Shown here piece by piece: positions 35,895 through 44,918 of a stretch of DNA of 64,000 nucleotides; the first letter of the stretch is position 1; each line of letters begins with the position of its first letter. The stretch comes from Tannerella sp. oral taxon 808 (GTDB taxonomy: Bacteria > Bacteroidota > Bacteroidia > Bacteroidales > Tannerellaceae), in contig MIQB01000001.1 of NCBI GenBank assembly GCA_002890585.1, positions 20,201-84,200 of the forward strand, in the 5' to 3' direction. Position numbers and translations under genes: made by a program. The notes below the pieces were generated by a model. It had not been told where the DNA came from and did not search any database. It was given only the letters and a program-made list of their open reading frames with translations.

Positions 35895-37005
35895 CGCCAT
35901 TCGACGCATCGACAAAGGCCTTTTCCCAAAGGCCTTTTGCAAGATCATCCCAGACATACTCGGGGCAGATCCCGAATACTGCAACATCATGCACGCTGAC
36001 GGCGCCGGCACTAAGTCGGCGCTTGCTTATCTCTACTGGCGCGAAACGGGCGACCTCAGCGTCTGGAAGGGCATCGCGCAGGACGCACTGATCATGAACA
36101 TCGACGACCTGCTTTGCGTCGGCGCCACGGACAACATCCTTGTCTCAAGCACCATCGGGCGCAACAAATTGCTCATCCCGGGCGAGGTGATCTCGGCCAT
36201 CATCAACGGCACAGACGAGCTGCTGGCCGAGCTGCGTGAGATGGGCATCGGCGTTTACGCCACAGGCGGCGAGACGGCCGACGTCGGCGATTTGGTGCGC
36301 ACGATCATTGTCGACAGCACCGTCACCTGCCGCATGCGCCGCGCCGACGTGATCGACAACGCCCGCATCCGCCCCGGCGACGCCATCGTCGGATTGGCCT
36401 CCTTCGGTCAAGCCACCTACGAGCACGCCTACAACGGCGGCATGGGCAGCAACGGGCTCACCAGTGCGCGCCACGATGTCTTCGCCCATTACTTGGCCGA
36501 GAAATACCCCGAGAGCTTCGACGCCGCAGTCCCTGACGATCTCGTTTACGCCGGTGGTCTCTGCCTCACGGACGCCATCGAAGGCCTCAACGTGGATGCC
36601 GGCCGCCTCGTCCTCTCCCCCACCCGCACCTACGCCCCCGTCGTCAAAGCCCTGCTCGACGCCATGCGCCCCGAGATCCACGGCATGGTGCATTGCTCCG
36701 GCGGCGCGCAGACGAAGATCCTCCACTTTATCGGCGACGACATGCGCGTCGTCAAGGACAACCTCTTCCCCCTGCCGCCCCTCTTCCGCATCATCCGCGA
36801 GCAGAGCGGCACAGACTGGGCCGAGATGTACAAAGTCTTCAACATGGGTCACCGCATGGAGGTCTACTTAGACGCCGCGCGAGCAGAAGAAGTCATCGCC
36901 CTCAGTCGCTCGTTCGGCATCGACGCCCGCGTCGTGGGTCGCGTAGAGTCTGCTGAGCGGAAGGAGCTGATCATCCGCAGTGAGTTTGGGGAGTTCCGGT
37001 ATTGA
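35836..37005 (+). CDS. purM: Phosphoribosylformylglycinamidine cyclo-ligase (AIR synthase)
   Basis: The 389-residue PurM-type protein catalyses ATP-dependent closure of FGAM to AIR in purine synthesis. Family blocks: DGAGTKSALAY, DALIMNIDDLLCVGA, GGETADVGDLVRT, GLASFGQATYEHAYNGGMGSNG region and VFNMGHRMEVY. An AAGGAAAC ribosome-binding site precedes the ATG, so the start inside the previous gene is well supported. In related genomes a purM-type gene, prfA and pyrF lie together; here other elements separate them. Confidence 0.9.
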   Translation: MSDQRYTRRGVSASKEDVHNAIRRIDKGLFPKAFCKIIPDILGADPEYCNIMHADGAGTKSALAYLYWRETGDLSVWKGIAQDALIMNIDDLLCVGATDNILVSSTIGRNKLLIPGEVISAIINGTDELLAELREMGIGVYATGGETADVGDLVRTIIVDSTVTCRMRRADVIDNARIRPGDAIVGLASFGQATYEHAYNGGMGSNGLTSARHDVFAHYLAEKYPESFDAAVPDDLVYAGGLCLTDAIEGLNVDAGRLVLSPTRTYAPVVKALLDAMRPEIHGMVHCSGGAQTKILHFIGDDMRVVKDNLFPLPPLFRIIREQSGTDWAEMYKVFNMGHRMEVYLDAARAEEVIALSRSFGIDARVVGRVESAERKELIIRSEFGEFRY

Positions 37006-37012
37006 TTTAGGG

Positions 37013-37241
37013 TTTGCGGGATTCCCGCAAGTCCCACGGAGATGCGGTTGGCGTTTGCGGGAATCCCGCAAGTCCCACGGAGATGCGGTTGGCGTTTGCG
37101 GGATTCCCGCAAGTCTCACGGAGATGCGGTTGGCATTTGCGGGAGTCCCGCAAGTCCCACGGAGATGCGGTTGGCGTTTGCGGGAGTTCCCGCAAGTTTC
37201 ACGGGAAATGCTTTGGCGTTTGCGGGAGTCCCGCAAACGCT
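37013..37241. repeat. Tandem array F: 6 units of 41 bp
   Basis: Units start at 37013, 37054, 37095, 37136, 37177 and 37219. The strong dyad is TTGCGGG-ATT-CCCGCAA (centre 37022). A weaker CC-AC-G/C-GT-GG symmetry is centred near 37042. The last copy is extended to CGTTTGCGGG-AGT-CCCGCAAACG. The array begins 8 bp after the purM stop and may double as its terminator. Confidence 0.93.
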
Positions 37242-37299
37242 TCCGGAAGATGGAATCGAATAACTCAAAACAGTTTCACCCCATATAAATCTCATCAGT

Positions 37300-38238
37300 A
37301 TGCTACCCACCTTTCAAGAATGTATGCTGCCTACACTGCAAATGTTGGCAGATGGAAAGCCCCGTTCGGCTAAAGAGATTCGTCCGTTTATCATCGAGCG
37401 TTTTTCTGTTACGGAGAAAGAGATGCAAATCATGCTGCCCAGCAATCAAAGCCGCTTATCCAGCAACATCAATTGGGCAAGAGTCTATTTGCGATTTGCC
37501 GGCTTGATACAATCTCCCAAGCGAGGAGTGTATATTATTACTTCTGACGGAAAGTCTTTGCTCGCTTCTAATCCCGAAGAAATCAATGTGAAAATGCTGA
37601 TGGACTATCCGAAATTCCGCGCGTGGAAAGAAGGAACCATTGGGAAATATGATGAGAGAGAAATGCTTCAAAACCTCCCATCGGAGGATATATCGACGGA
37701 GAACATAGAGATAACCCCTGAGGAACAGATTGAAGGTGCTTACCGGCAGATGCGAAACACTTTGGTTGAGGATCTTTTAGAGCAGATCGCACAACAAACA
37801 CCGGAATTCTTCGAACGCTTGGTGATTCGCCTACTTGTAGCAATGGGTTATGGTGGATCGGAAGAAGAGATCTCAGAGATGGTGGTCGGCAAGACGGGCG
37901 ATGAGGGTATCGACGGGATTATCAAAGAGGATAAGCTGGGCTTGGACAGTATCTATATACAGGCTAAACGATGGGATAAACATCAAAGCATCGGACGTCC
38001 CGAAGTTCAAAAGTTTGTCGGTGCGCTCTCCGGACAGGGCGCTACGAAGGGCATCTTTATTACTACAGCTCAATTCAGCGAGAAAGCTAGGCTATTCCGC
38101 CCCCAGAATAACATCAAGGTAGCCCTAATCGATGGCAACCTGCTTTGTCAACACATGATTGATTACAATATCGGCGTATCGGTGCAGAACATCTATGAGA
38201 TCAAACGCATCGACTCCGATTTTTTCTCTGAAGAATAA
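37300..38238 (+). CDS. Mrr-family type IV restriction endonuclease
   Basis: The 312-residue product has an N-terminal winged-helix Mrr domain (residues about 5-90, KPRSAKEIRPF, VYIITSDGKSLL). A C-terminal PD-(D/E)xK nuclease domain (about 165-300) follows, with Asp205 in GDEGIDGII and the Gln-x-Lys in DSIYIQAKRW (Gln221, Lys223). This is the D-x(n)-QAK pattern of Mrr, which cuts methylated DNA. It lies between array F and prfA, 7 bp from prfA, in what is otherwise a housekeeping cluster. Its GC content looks lower than that of its neighbours, consistent with acquisition. Confidence 0.9.
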   Translation: MLPTFQECMLPTLQMLADGKPRSAKEIRPFIIERFSVTEKEMQIMLPSNQSRLSSNINWARVYLRFAGLIQSPKRGVYIITSDGKSLLASNPEEINVKMLMDYPKFRAWKEGTIGKYDEREMLQNLPSEDISTENIEITPEEQIEGAYRQMRNTLVEDLLEQIAQQTPEFFERLVIRLLVAMGYGGSEEEISEMVVGKTGDEGIDGIIKEDKLGLDSIYIQAKRWDKHQSIGRPEVQKFVGALSGQGATKGIFITTAQFSEKARLFRPQNNIKVALIDGNLLCQHMIDYNIGVSVQNIYEIKRIDSDFFSEE

Positions 38239-38244
38239 TCCCCC

Positions 38245-39357
38245 ATGCCATCCGCTAACCCCATCCTTCAAAAGCTCGACGGCCTCACGGCGCGTTTCGA
38301 GGAAGTGTCGACGCTGATCACTGACCCCGAGGTCATCGCTGATCGCAACCGCTTCGTGCGGCTGACCAAAGAATACAAAGGCCTCGAAGAGTTGCTGGCC
38401 GCAAAACGCGACTACGAACAACTGTTGGCCAACCTCGACGAGGCGCGCGCCATCGTCATGAACGACGACGATCCGGACCTCAAGGAGATGGCCCGCGAAG
38501 AGATCGCGGCCGGTGAGAAGCGTCTGCCCTCCTTAGAGGAGCAGATCAAGCTCATGCTCGTACCTGCCGATCCAGAGGACGCCAAGAACGCCATCGTCGA
38601 GATTCGCGGTGGCACGGGCGGAGATGAGGCCGCACTCTTTGCCGGCGACCTCTATCGGATGTACGCCAAATACTGCGAGATGAAGGGTTGGGCAGTGGCC
38701 GTGTCGAGCGTCAGCGAGGGCACCTCGGGCGGATTCAAGGAGATCATCTTCACCGTCACGGGCGACAACGTGTACGGCACGCTTAAATACGAGTCGGGCG
38801 TGCACCGCGTGCAGCGTGTGCCGCAGACCGAGACGCAAGGACGCGTCCACACGTCGGCAGCTACCGTGGCCGTCTTGCCCGAGGCCGACGAGTTCGACGT
38901 GGAGATCAACGAGGGCGAGATCCGTTGGGACACCTTCCGCAGCAGCGGTGCGGGCGGACAGAATGTGAACAAGGTGGAGTCGGGCGTCAGGCTGAACTAT
39001 ACGTGGCGCAACCCCGTTACGGGCGAGTCGGAAGAGATCCGCATCGAGTGTACCGAGACGCGCGACCAGCCGAAGAACAAGGAGCGCGCCCTCTCGCGCC
39101 TCCGCTCCTTCATCTACGACCGTGAGCACAGCAAATACATGGACGACATCGCCTCGCGTCGCAAGACCATGGTCTCCACCGGCGACCGTTCGGCCAAGAT
39201 CCGCACCTACAACTTTCCCCAAGGTCGCATCACCGACCACCGTATCAATTACACCATTTACAACCTCCCCGCCTTCATGAATGGCGACATTCAGGACTGC
39301 ATCGACCGCCTTACGATCGCCGAAAACGCTGAACGCATCAAGGAGAGCGAGCTGTAG
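38245..39357 (+). CDS. prfA: Peptide chain release factor 1
   Basis: The 370-residue class I release factor has the GGQ motif (SSGAGGQNVNKVESGV) that triggers peptidyl-tRNA hydrolysis. The stop-codon reading PxT tripeptide appears as PQT in RVPQTETQGRVHTSA, so it is RF1, reading UAA/UAG, rather than RF2 (which has SPF). Normal length. Confidence 0.97.
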   Translation: MPSANPILQKLDGLTARFEEVSTLITDPEVIADRNRFVRLTKEYKGLEELLAAKRDYEQLLANLDEARAIVMNDDDPDLKEMAREEIAAGEKRLPSLEEQIKLMLVPADPEDAKNAIVEIRGGTGGDEAALFAGDLYRMYAKYCEMKGWAVAVSSVSEGTSGGFKEIIFTVTGDNVYGTLKYESGVHRVQRVPQTETQGRVHTSAATVAVLPEADEFDVEINEGEIRWDTFRSSGAGGQNVNKVESGVRLNYTWRNPVTGESEEIRIECTETRDQPKNKERALSRLRSFIYDREHSKYMDDIASRRKTMVSTGDRSAKIRTYNFPQGRITDHRINYTIYNLPAFMNGDIQDCIDRLTIAENAERIKESEL

Positions 39358-39362
39358 GGGGG

Positions 39363-39399
39363 AGAGTTACAAGTGACGAGTGACGAGTTACAAGTGACG
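39363..39399 (+). repeat. Left flank of the IVP-like insertion: GAGTTACAAGTGACGA repeats
   Basis: GAGTTACAAGTGACGA appears twice around a GTGACGAG between the prfA stop and the IVP-like gene. In inverted orientation it matches the AACTCGTAACTC array at 39830-39911. Confidence 0.75.
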
Positions 39400-39445
39400 A
39401 ATAGGAAATAATAGTATTGGAAGAATCGAAATAGAGATCATTATC

Positions 39446-39817
39446 ATGTCAAGAGAGATTAAAACACATAAGGATTTGCTGGTTTGGCAGCAAGGAATTG
39501 AGTTGGTGGTGTTAGTGTATCGCATGACTTGGACGTTTCCTAAGTACGAGATCTATGCCTTAAGTAATCAGATGCAACGGGCCGCCGTATCTATTCCCAC
39601 CAACATAGCTGAAGGATTTGGTCGAAGGGGTAGGCAGGAGTTGGTCCAGTTCCTGTATATCGCGTTAGGCTCTGCAAGCGAAGTAGAAACTTTACTCATC
39701 ATTGCCGAAAGACTGAACTACATAGATCATGAGTCTTTTAGGAAGACAGAAGAACTACTCGATAACATCATACGAATGATTGGAGGTCTGATCAGATCCA
39801 TCAAACAAAAAGAGTAA
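39446..39817 (+). CDS. Four-helix-bundle protein of the 23S rRNA intervening-sequence (IVP/S23) family
   Basis: The 123-residue protein is all helical: KTHKDLLVWQQGIELVVLVYRMTWTFP, then YALSNQMQRAAVSIPTNIAEGF, then ELVQFLYIALGSASEVETLL, which are the hallmark blocks of this family. Members are encoded in 23S rRNA intervening sequences or, as here, as stand-alone genes; related folds include the Avd protein of diversity-generating retroelements. Function unknown. It is flanked by short tandem repeats in opposite orientations, suggesting a mobile cassette. Confidence 0.9.
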   Translation: MSREIKTHKDLLVWQQGIELVVLVYRMTWTFPKYEIYALSNQMQRAAVSIPTNIAEGFGRRGRQELVQFLYIALGSASEVETLLIIAERLNYIDHESFRKTEELLDNIIRMIGGLIRSIKQKE

Positions 39818-39829
39818 CACCTCCACTCC

Positions 39830-39911
39830 CCATTACTCGTAATTCGTAACTCGTAACTCGTAACTCCGTAACTCGTAACTCCGTAACTCGTAACTCCGTA
39901 ACTCGTAACTA
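39830..39911 (-). repeat. Right flank of the IVP-like insertion: GTAACTCGTAACTCC repeats
   Basis: About ten AACTCGTAACTC-type units with an alternating 7- and 8-base period run up to two bases before the pyrF ATG. They read as the inverse of the left-flank sequence. The array takes the place of any normal pyrF ribosome-binding site. Confidence 0.85.
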
Positions 39912-39912
39912 T

Positions 39913-40725
39913 ATGAATCGCGAACAATTAACTGAGAACATCCGCCGCAAGAAATCCTTCCTCTGCGTCGGGCTTGACACAGATCTGAAGAAGATCCCAC
40001 CGCATTTGTTGAATGACGACGACCCGATCTTCGCTTTCAACCGAGCCATCATTGACGCCACGGCCGAATACGCCATTGCGTATAAACCCAACCTCGCCTT
40101 CTACGAGTGCGCCGGCGCATGCGGCTGGTTGGCCTTCGAGAAGACCGTTCGCTACCTCCGCGAGCATCATCCGGACACGTTCCTCATCGCCGACGCCAAA
40201 CGCGGCGACATCGGCAACACATCGGCACTCTACGCCCGCACCTTCTTCGAGGAGACCGACGTGGACGCCCTTACCGTCGCGCCCTACATGGGCGAAGACA
40301 GCGTCACGCCTTTCCTCGGTTACGACGGCAAGTGGGTCGTGCTGCTCGCCCTCACGTCGAACAAGGGTTCGGCGGACTTCCAACTCACAGCTTCGGAAGA
40401 CGGCGAACGCCTCTTTGAGCGCGTCCTCAGGCAGTCGCAAGAGTGGGCCGACGACGAGCGAATGATGTACGTCGTCGGGGCCACGCAGGGACGTATGTTT
40501 GAGGACATCCGCCGCATTGCCCCGCGTCACTTCCTGCTCGTGCCCGGCGTTGGCGCACAAGGCGGATCGCTCGACGAGGTCTGTCGCTATGGCATGAATG
40601 CCGACTGCGGGCTGATCGTCAACTCCTCGCGCGCCATCCTCTATGCCGACCGCACCGAGGCTTTCGCCACAGCTGCCGCCCGCGAAGCCCGCGCCGTGCA
40701 GCAGCAGATGGCGGCCTACCTGTGA
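39913..40725 (+). CDS. pyrF: Orotidine 5'-phosphate decarboxylase
   Basis: The 270-residue product belongs to the longer type-2 group of OMP decarboxylases. It has the catalytic loop [18 protein letters not shown] (Lys and Asp pair) and the C-terminal phosphate-binding [12 protein letters not shown] and [10 protein letters not shown]. It makes UMP, the last step of pyrimidine synthesis. ATG at 39913 directly follows the AACTC repeat array, leaving no obvious ribosome-binding site; expression may depend on the repeat or on an upstream coupled frame. Confidence 0.95.
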   Translation: MNREQLTENIRRKKSFLCVGLDTDLKKIPPHLLNDDDPIFAFNRAIIDATAEYAIAYKPNLAFYECAGACGWLAFEKTVRYLREHHPDTFLIADAKRGDIGNTSALYARTFFEETDVDALTVAPYMGEDSVTPFLGYDGKWVVLLALTSNKGSADFQLTASEDGERLFERVLRQSQEWADDERMMYVVGATQGRMFEDIRRIAPRHFLLVPGVGAQGGSLDEVCRYGMNADCGLIVNSSRAILYADRTEAFATAAAREARAVQQQMAAYL

Positions 40726-40898
40726 GATAATTGTCAATGGTAATCATGACCCAACGGCGACAGGTATCCGGCTAAGTTGGCCGGCACCCCTGATGCCTTG
40801 ATCTTCTTTTGCTTCTTTTCTTCCATCAAGGGAAGAAAAGAAGATTCCATCAAGGAGAACTATAGTCAAGCAGAAATGGTCCCACGAATGTGTACCCG

Positions 40899-41123
40899 GT
40901 GCGGCCTGAAGGGCCGCCGAATCATAGCCCAGGGCAACGTCCTGGGGCAAGCGGCCAAACAAAAATTCTCGCACCCTCCCCAAACATCCCCACCCTGCTC
41001 CCAGCAGGCGGGGATGTTTGGGGAGGGTGCGGGAGGATCGGGGGACATCGTATCCCCAGGGTGCCGCTCCGCCCGGGCGGCGTCGCTCTACCCTGGGCTA
41101 TTGTCCGGCGACCCTTCAGGCCG
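40899..41123. repeat. Composite palindromic element: REP half / long hairpin / inverted REP half
   Basis: A reversed REP-like copy (40899-40947) and a forward copy (41053-41123) flank a hairpin with 22-bp perfect arms (40970-40991 and 41010-41031, CGCACCCTCCCC...GGGGAGGGTGCG). The whole is nearly symmetric. It ends 3 bp before the start of the small HEAIH protein gene. An element of the same design is at 63751-64000. Confidence 0.85.
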
Positions 41124-41126
41124 CAT

Positions 41127-41456
41127 ATGAAAGTGATCTACAATCGCCTCGTGCCCTTTCGTGGCTTTACGGCTATCAATCTGATGGGCGTCGTGTTCGC
41201 GAGGGCGGAACATCGGCCACTCTCGGCCGCCATCCTCAGGCACGAAGCCATCCACACGGCGCAGATGAAGGAGACGGCCTTCCTTGGCTTCTACCTGATC
41301 TATATCTCGGAATGGCTCTGGGGACTGTTGCGTAGGCGGAGCTCCCTCGCGGCCTACCGGGCTATCCGCTTCGAGCGCGAGGCCTACCGCTATATGGCTG
41401 ATCCGAGCTACCTCACCCAGCGGCGCCTCTATGCGTGGGCATCGATGAGCGAATGA
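41127..41456 (+). CDS. Small conserved protein with HEAIH motif
   Basis: The start is taken at ATG 41127 (MKVIYNRLVPFRGF); the longer frame to 40890 only translates the palindromic element. The 109-residue protein has ILRHEAIHTAQMKE (His39, Glu40, His43), a possible zinc-protease HExxH site, a hydrophobic segment (about 52-66) and IRFEREAYRYM further on, where a third ligand (Glu) could lie. I believe proteins of this type are widespread in Bacteroidales, but no activity is known to me. Confidence 0.8.
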   Translation: MKVIYNRLVPFRGFTAINLMGVVFARAEHRPLSAAILRHEAIHTAQMKETAFLGFYLIYISEWLWGLLRRRSSLAAYRAIRFEREAYRYMADPSYLTQRRLYAWASMSE

Positions 41457-41508
41457 TTATGGTCAATGATGGCGAAGGGGGATGGCCCCTCGGTCATCGT
41501 GCATGCTA

Positions 41509-41760
41509 CCTTGCACGATGCCTGCATGCTACCTTGCACGATGCCTGCAAGCTGCCTTGCACGGTGTCTACAAGCTACCTTGCACACGGGCTGCAAGTTG
41601 CCTTGCACGGGGTCTACAAGCCCCCTTGCACGATGTCTACAAGCCTGCTTAAGAACCCCTCTTAAGTATGCTTAGTGTCCCCTCTTAAGCCTGCTTAAGA
41701 ACCCCTCTTAAGTATGCTTAGCGACCCCTCTTAAGCCTGCTTAAGAGCGTCTCTTAAGTC
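41509..41760. repeat. Tandem array I: two adjoining arrays of 23-bp period
   Basis: The first part has CCTTGCAC units at 41509, 41532, 41555, 41578, 41601 and 41624, every 23 bp. The second part (41648-41758) has CTTAAG palindromes spaced alternately 10-13 and 13-10, again 23 bp per pair. A hairpin GTTGCG-AGAGA-CGCAAC (41764-41780) follows. No unique spacers. Confidence 0.9.
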
Positions 41761-41852
41761 TGCGTTGCGAGAGACGCAACAAAAAGGGCGCGCATACGCT
41801 CCCATCCTGTAGCCATCCGTTTTTAGCTTTTCGTTTTTAGTTGATCTGTTGA

Positions 41853-44612
41853 TCAATGCGCCTCTAACCAGTTGCGCCCCGTGCCGCAGTCGACCGTCAG
41901 GGGGACACTGAGCGTGGCGGCGCCCTCCATCTCTTCGCGGACAATCCGGCGGACAACATCCAACTCCTCCTTCCGCACGTTGAAGTTGAGTTCGTCGTGC
42001 ACTTGCAAGATCATGCGGCTGCGGAAGTGCTCCTGGCGGAAACGGCGCCGGATGCCGATCATGGCGATCTTGATGATGTCTGCGGCCGTGCCCTGTATCG
42101 GGGCATTGATGGCACCCCGCTCGGCGTAACCGCGGACGACGGCGTTGCGCGAACGGATGTCGGGCAGGAAGAGGCGTCGGCCGAAGAGCGTCTCCACGTA
42201 CCCCCTCTCGGCGGCCGTGCGGATGGACGCATCCATGTAGGCTTTGATGCGGGGATAGGAGGTGAAGTAGCCGTCGATCAGCTCGCGAGCCTCGGAGCGG
42301 GGGATGGCGAGGCGCTCGGCCAGGCCGAAGGCGGAGATGCCGTAGATGATGCCGAAGTTGGCCGTCTTGGCGCGGCGACGCATGTCGGACGTGACCTCCT
42401 CGGGGGCGACGCCGAAAATCTTGGCGGCCGTGGCGGCGTGGATGTCGGCACCGTGGCGGAAGGCGTCGGTCATGTGTTCGTCGCCGCTGAAGTGGGCCAT
42501 GATGCGCAGCTCGATCTGCGAATAGTCGGCCGAAAAGAAGACGGACTCGGCGTCGTCGGCGGTGAAGGCCTTGCGGATCTCGCGGCCGAGCTCCTCGCGT
42601 ACGGGGATGTTTTGCAGATTGGGATTTGACGAACTCAGTCGGCCGGTCGAGGTTACCGTCTGGTTGAACGAGGTGTGGATCTTACCCGTTGCCGGGTCTA
42701 CGCGCTCGGGCAGGGCGTCGATGTAGGTGCTGAGCAGCTTCTTGACGCGCCGGTAGTCGAGCAGCTTGCCGACGATCGGGTGTTTGCTGCGCAGCTTCTC
42801 GAGCACCTCCTCGCCCGTGCTGTAGAGGCCCGTCTTCGTCTTCTTGACCTTTTCTTCGATACGCAAATGCTCGAAAAGCACGGTGCCGACCTGCCGCGAG
42901 GAGTTGATGTTGAACTCCATGCCGGCCAACGTGTAGATCTCTTCCTCCAAGCTGCGGAGCGTCGCGTTCAGCGCGTCGGACGACTGGTGCAGCGCCTCTG
43001 TGTCAAGCGTGACGCCGGCTTCCTCCATCTCAGCCAGAACGGGCACTAAGGGCATCTCAATGTCGTGAAAGAGCCGTTCGGCCCCGTGTTCCGCGAGCAG
43101 CGGGCGGAAATGCTCCATCAATTGCCACGTCACGTCGGCGTCCTCCGCGGCGTATTCGCAGACATCCTTGACGGGTACCTCGCGCATGGTGCGTTGCCCC
43201 TTACCGCGTGGCCCGATGAGCGACTCGATGGCGATGGGGCGATAGCGGAGGTAGGTCTCGGAGAGGTAATCCATGTTGTGGCGCAGCTCGGGGTGGAGCA
43301 GGTAGTGGGCGATCATCGTGTCGAAGAGTGGGCCGTCCGCGCGGATGCCGTATTTGATCAGCACCATGAGGTCGAACTTGATGTTCTGCCCCACCTTACG
43401 GATGGCGGTGTTCTGGAGCGGCGCGGCGAAGGGAGCGACCGTGGCGCGCGCCTCCTCTTCGTCGGCCGGCACGGGCACATACCACGCTTCGTGCGCACGA
43501 AGGGCGAACGACATTCCGACCAACCGCGTGTGGAGCGCGTCGACACCCTCCGTTTCCGTGTCGAAGGCGAAGGCCTCGGCTTGATTCAACTGCTCGGCTA
43601 AGGCGCGCCGCGCCTCTTCGGTATCGACCAAGTGATACGTGTGCGGCGTCGTGGTGGCATCAGCCGTGTCGGCCTCGTCGGGCGATGCTGGCGGGGCCGT
43701 GGGCTCGTTAGCGAAGAAGGTGAGCTGTTGGCCGGGTGCAGGAGCGTCGGTTGGCGCATCGAGCTTCGCGAGGAAGGTGCGGAACTCGAGTTCGGTATAG
43801 AGTTCGCGGAGGGCGTCGCGATCGAGTTCGCTGACGGTGCACGCGGCGGCGTCGAATCGGATCGGTGCGTCGGTGACGATCGTGGCGAGGAACTTGGAGA
43901 AGCGGATCTGCTCGGCGTGCGTCTCGATCTTCGTGCGGAGTGCGCCCTTGAGTTGGTTGGTAGACTCGAGCAGCCGCTCGATGCTGCCAAACTCGGTGAG
44001 CAGCTTCTGCGCCGTCTTCTCACCGACGCCCGGGCAGCCGGGGATGTTGTCCGACGCGTCGCCCATCAGCCCGAGCAGATCGATCACCTGGCTGACGGAT
44101 GTCAGGCCATACTTAGCCAACACCTCGGCCGTTCCCATCGTCTCGTAATCGCCGCCGTGGCGCGGTCGGAACTGGAAGATGCGGTCGGTGACTAACTGCC
44201 CGTAGTCCTTGTCAGGCGTCATCATATAGACGTCGAACTGCTCCTGTGCGGCTTGTGTGGCGATGGTGCCGATCACGTCGTCAGCCTCGTAGCGGGGCAC
44301 CTCAAGCAGGGGGATGCGCCGCGCCTCGATGAGTCGGCGGATGTAGGGCTCGGATGCGTGGATGTCCTCGGGCGTCTTCTCGCGCTGCGCCTTGTATTCG
44401 GGAAAGGCCTCATGGCGGAAGGTGGGTCCGGCGGGGTCGAAAGCGATGGCGGCGTGGGTGGGCGTAAGTCGTCGGAGGGCATCGTCAAGCGAGTTGACAA
44501 AGCCGAAGATGGCTGACGTGTTCATGCCCTTTGAGTTGACGCGAGGATTGCGTATGAAGGCGTAATAAGAACGGTAGATCAGTGCGTAAGCGTCGATGAG
44601 GAGGAGTTTCAT
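41853..44612 (-). CDS. polA: DNA polymerase I
   Basis: From ATG 44612 (MKLLLIDAYALIYRS) the product is 919 residues. It has the N-terminal 5'-3' exonuclease (residues about 1-290, LGLMGDASDNIPGCPGVGEKTAQ) and an intact 3'-5' exonuclease (FAFDTETEGV, GQNIKFDL, CEYAAEDADV). The family A polymerase follows (SADYSQIELRIMAHFSGD; RRAKTANFGIIYGISAFGLA; LQVHDELNF). All catalytic acids are present. Works in Okazaki fragment processing and repair. The upstream open frame (to 44726) is not part of the gene. Confidence 0.97.
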   Translation of the reverse strand: MKLLLIDAYALIYRSYYAFIRNPRVNSKGMNTSAIFGFVNSLDDALRRLTPTHAAIAFDPAGPTFRHEAFPEYKAQREKTPEDIHASEPYIRRLIEARRIPLLEVPRYEADDVIGTIATQAAQEQFDVYMMTPDKDYGQLVTDRIFQFRPRHGGDYETMGTAEVLAKYGLTSVSQVIDLLGLMGDASDNIPGCPGVGEKTAQKLLTEFGSIERLLESTNQLKGALRTKIETHAEQIRFSKFLATIVTDAPIRFDAAACTVSELDRDALRELYTELEFRTFLAKLDAPTDAPAPGQQLTFFANEPTAPPASPDEADTADATTTPHTYHLVDTEEARRALAEQLNQAEAFAFDTETEGVDALHTRLVGMSFALRAHEAWYVPVPADEEEARATVAPFAAPLQNTAIRKVGQNIKFDLMVLIKYGIRADGPLFDTMIAHYLLHPELRHNMDYLSETYLRYRPIAIESLIGPRGKGQRTMREVPVKDVCEYAAEDADVTWQLMEHFRPLLAEHGAERLFHDIEMPLVPVLAEMEEAGVTLDTEALHQSSDALNATLRSLEEEIYTLAGMEFNINSSRQVGTVLFEHLRIEEKVKKTKTGLYSTGEEVLEKLRSKHPIVGKLLDYRRVKKLLSTYIDALPERVDPATGKIHTSFNQTVTSTGRLSSSNPNLQNIPVREELGREIRKAFTADDAESVFFSADYSQIELRIMAHFSGDEHMTDAFRHGADIHAATAAKIFGVAPEEVTSDMRRRAKTANFGIIYGISAFGLAERLAIPRSEARELIDGYFTSYPRIKAYMDASIRTAAERGYVETLFGRRLFLPDIRSRNAVVRGYAERGAINAPIQGTAADIIKIAMIGIRRRFRQEHFRSRMILQVHDELNFNVRKEELDVVRRIVREEMEGAATLSVPLTVDCGTGRNWLEAH

Positions 44613-44659
44613 TAGATGTAGTAGAGAGTAGTTAGAGATAGAAGGAAGTAAGGGGCGAG

Positions 44660-44788
44660 TTATAACTCGTTCAGCAGTTCTTCTAAAGGTCGGGTTTGGA
44701 GCTTTCCGTCCTTGACGTCTTTCCATTCAGTGAAGGCGCGTTGCAGGCACCGGGTGATCGCTTGGTCGTCTTTTTCTAATGCTGTCAT
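44660..44788 (-). CDS. Possible 42-residue protein upstream of polA
   Basis: ATG at 44788 gives MTALEKDDQAITRCLQRAFTEWKDVKDGK followed by LQTRPLEELLNEL. It is charged and helical, reminiscent in style of short antitoxins or regulatory peptides. It lies 47 bp before polA on the same strand, and a possible -7 box (TACTTTTA) is upstream at 44818-44811. No family recognised. Confidence 0.45.
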   Translation of the reverse strand: MTALEKDDQAITRCLQRAFTEWKDVKDGKLQTRPLEELLNEL

Positions 44789-44918
44789 AATCCTTGGTTT
44801 TGCGGGCGTAAAAGTAGGGGCAGATCCGGCGGGGGGCGACAGACAGGGCAGGGTAGGTATCGCATACACCCCTCGCGAGCGTCGCGCTGTATTGCCCCCC
44901 GTGTATATCCGGGCGGAA

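Noticed and set aside
40890..41126. N-terminal extension of the HEAIH protein
   Set aside because: It only translates the composite palindromic element; the conserved-looking protein begins at ATG 41127.
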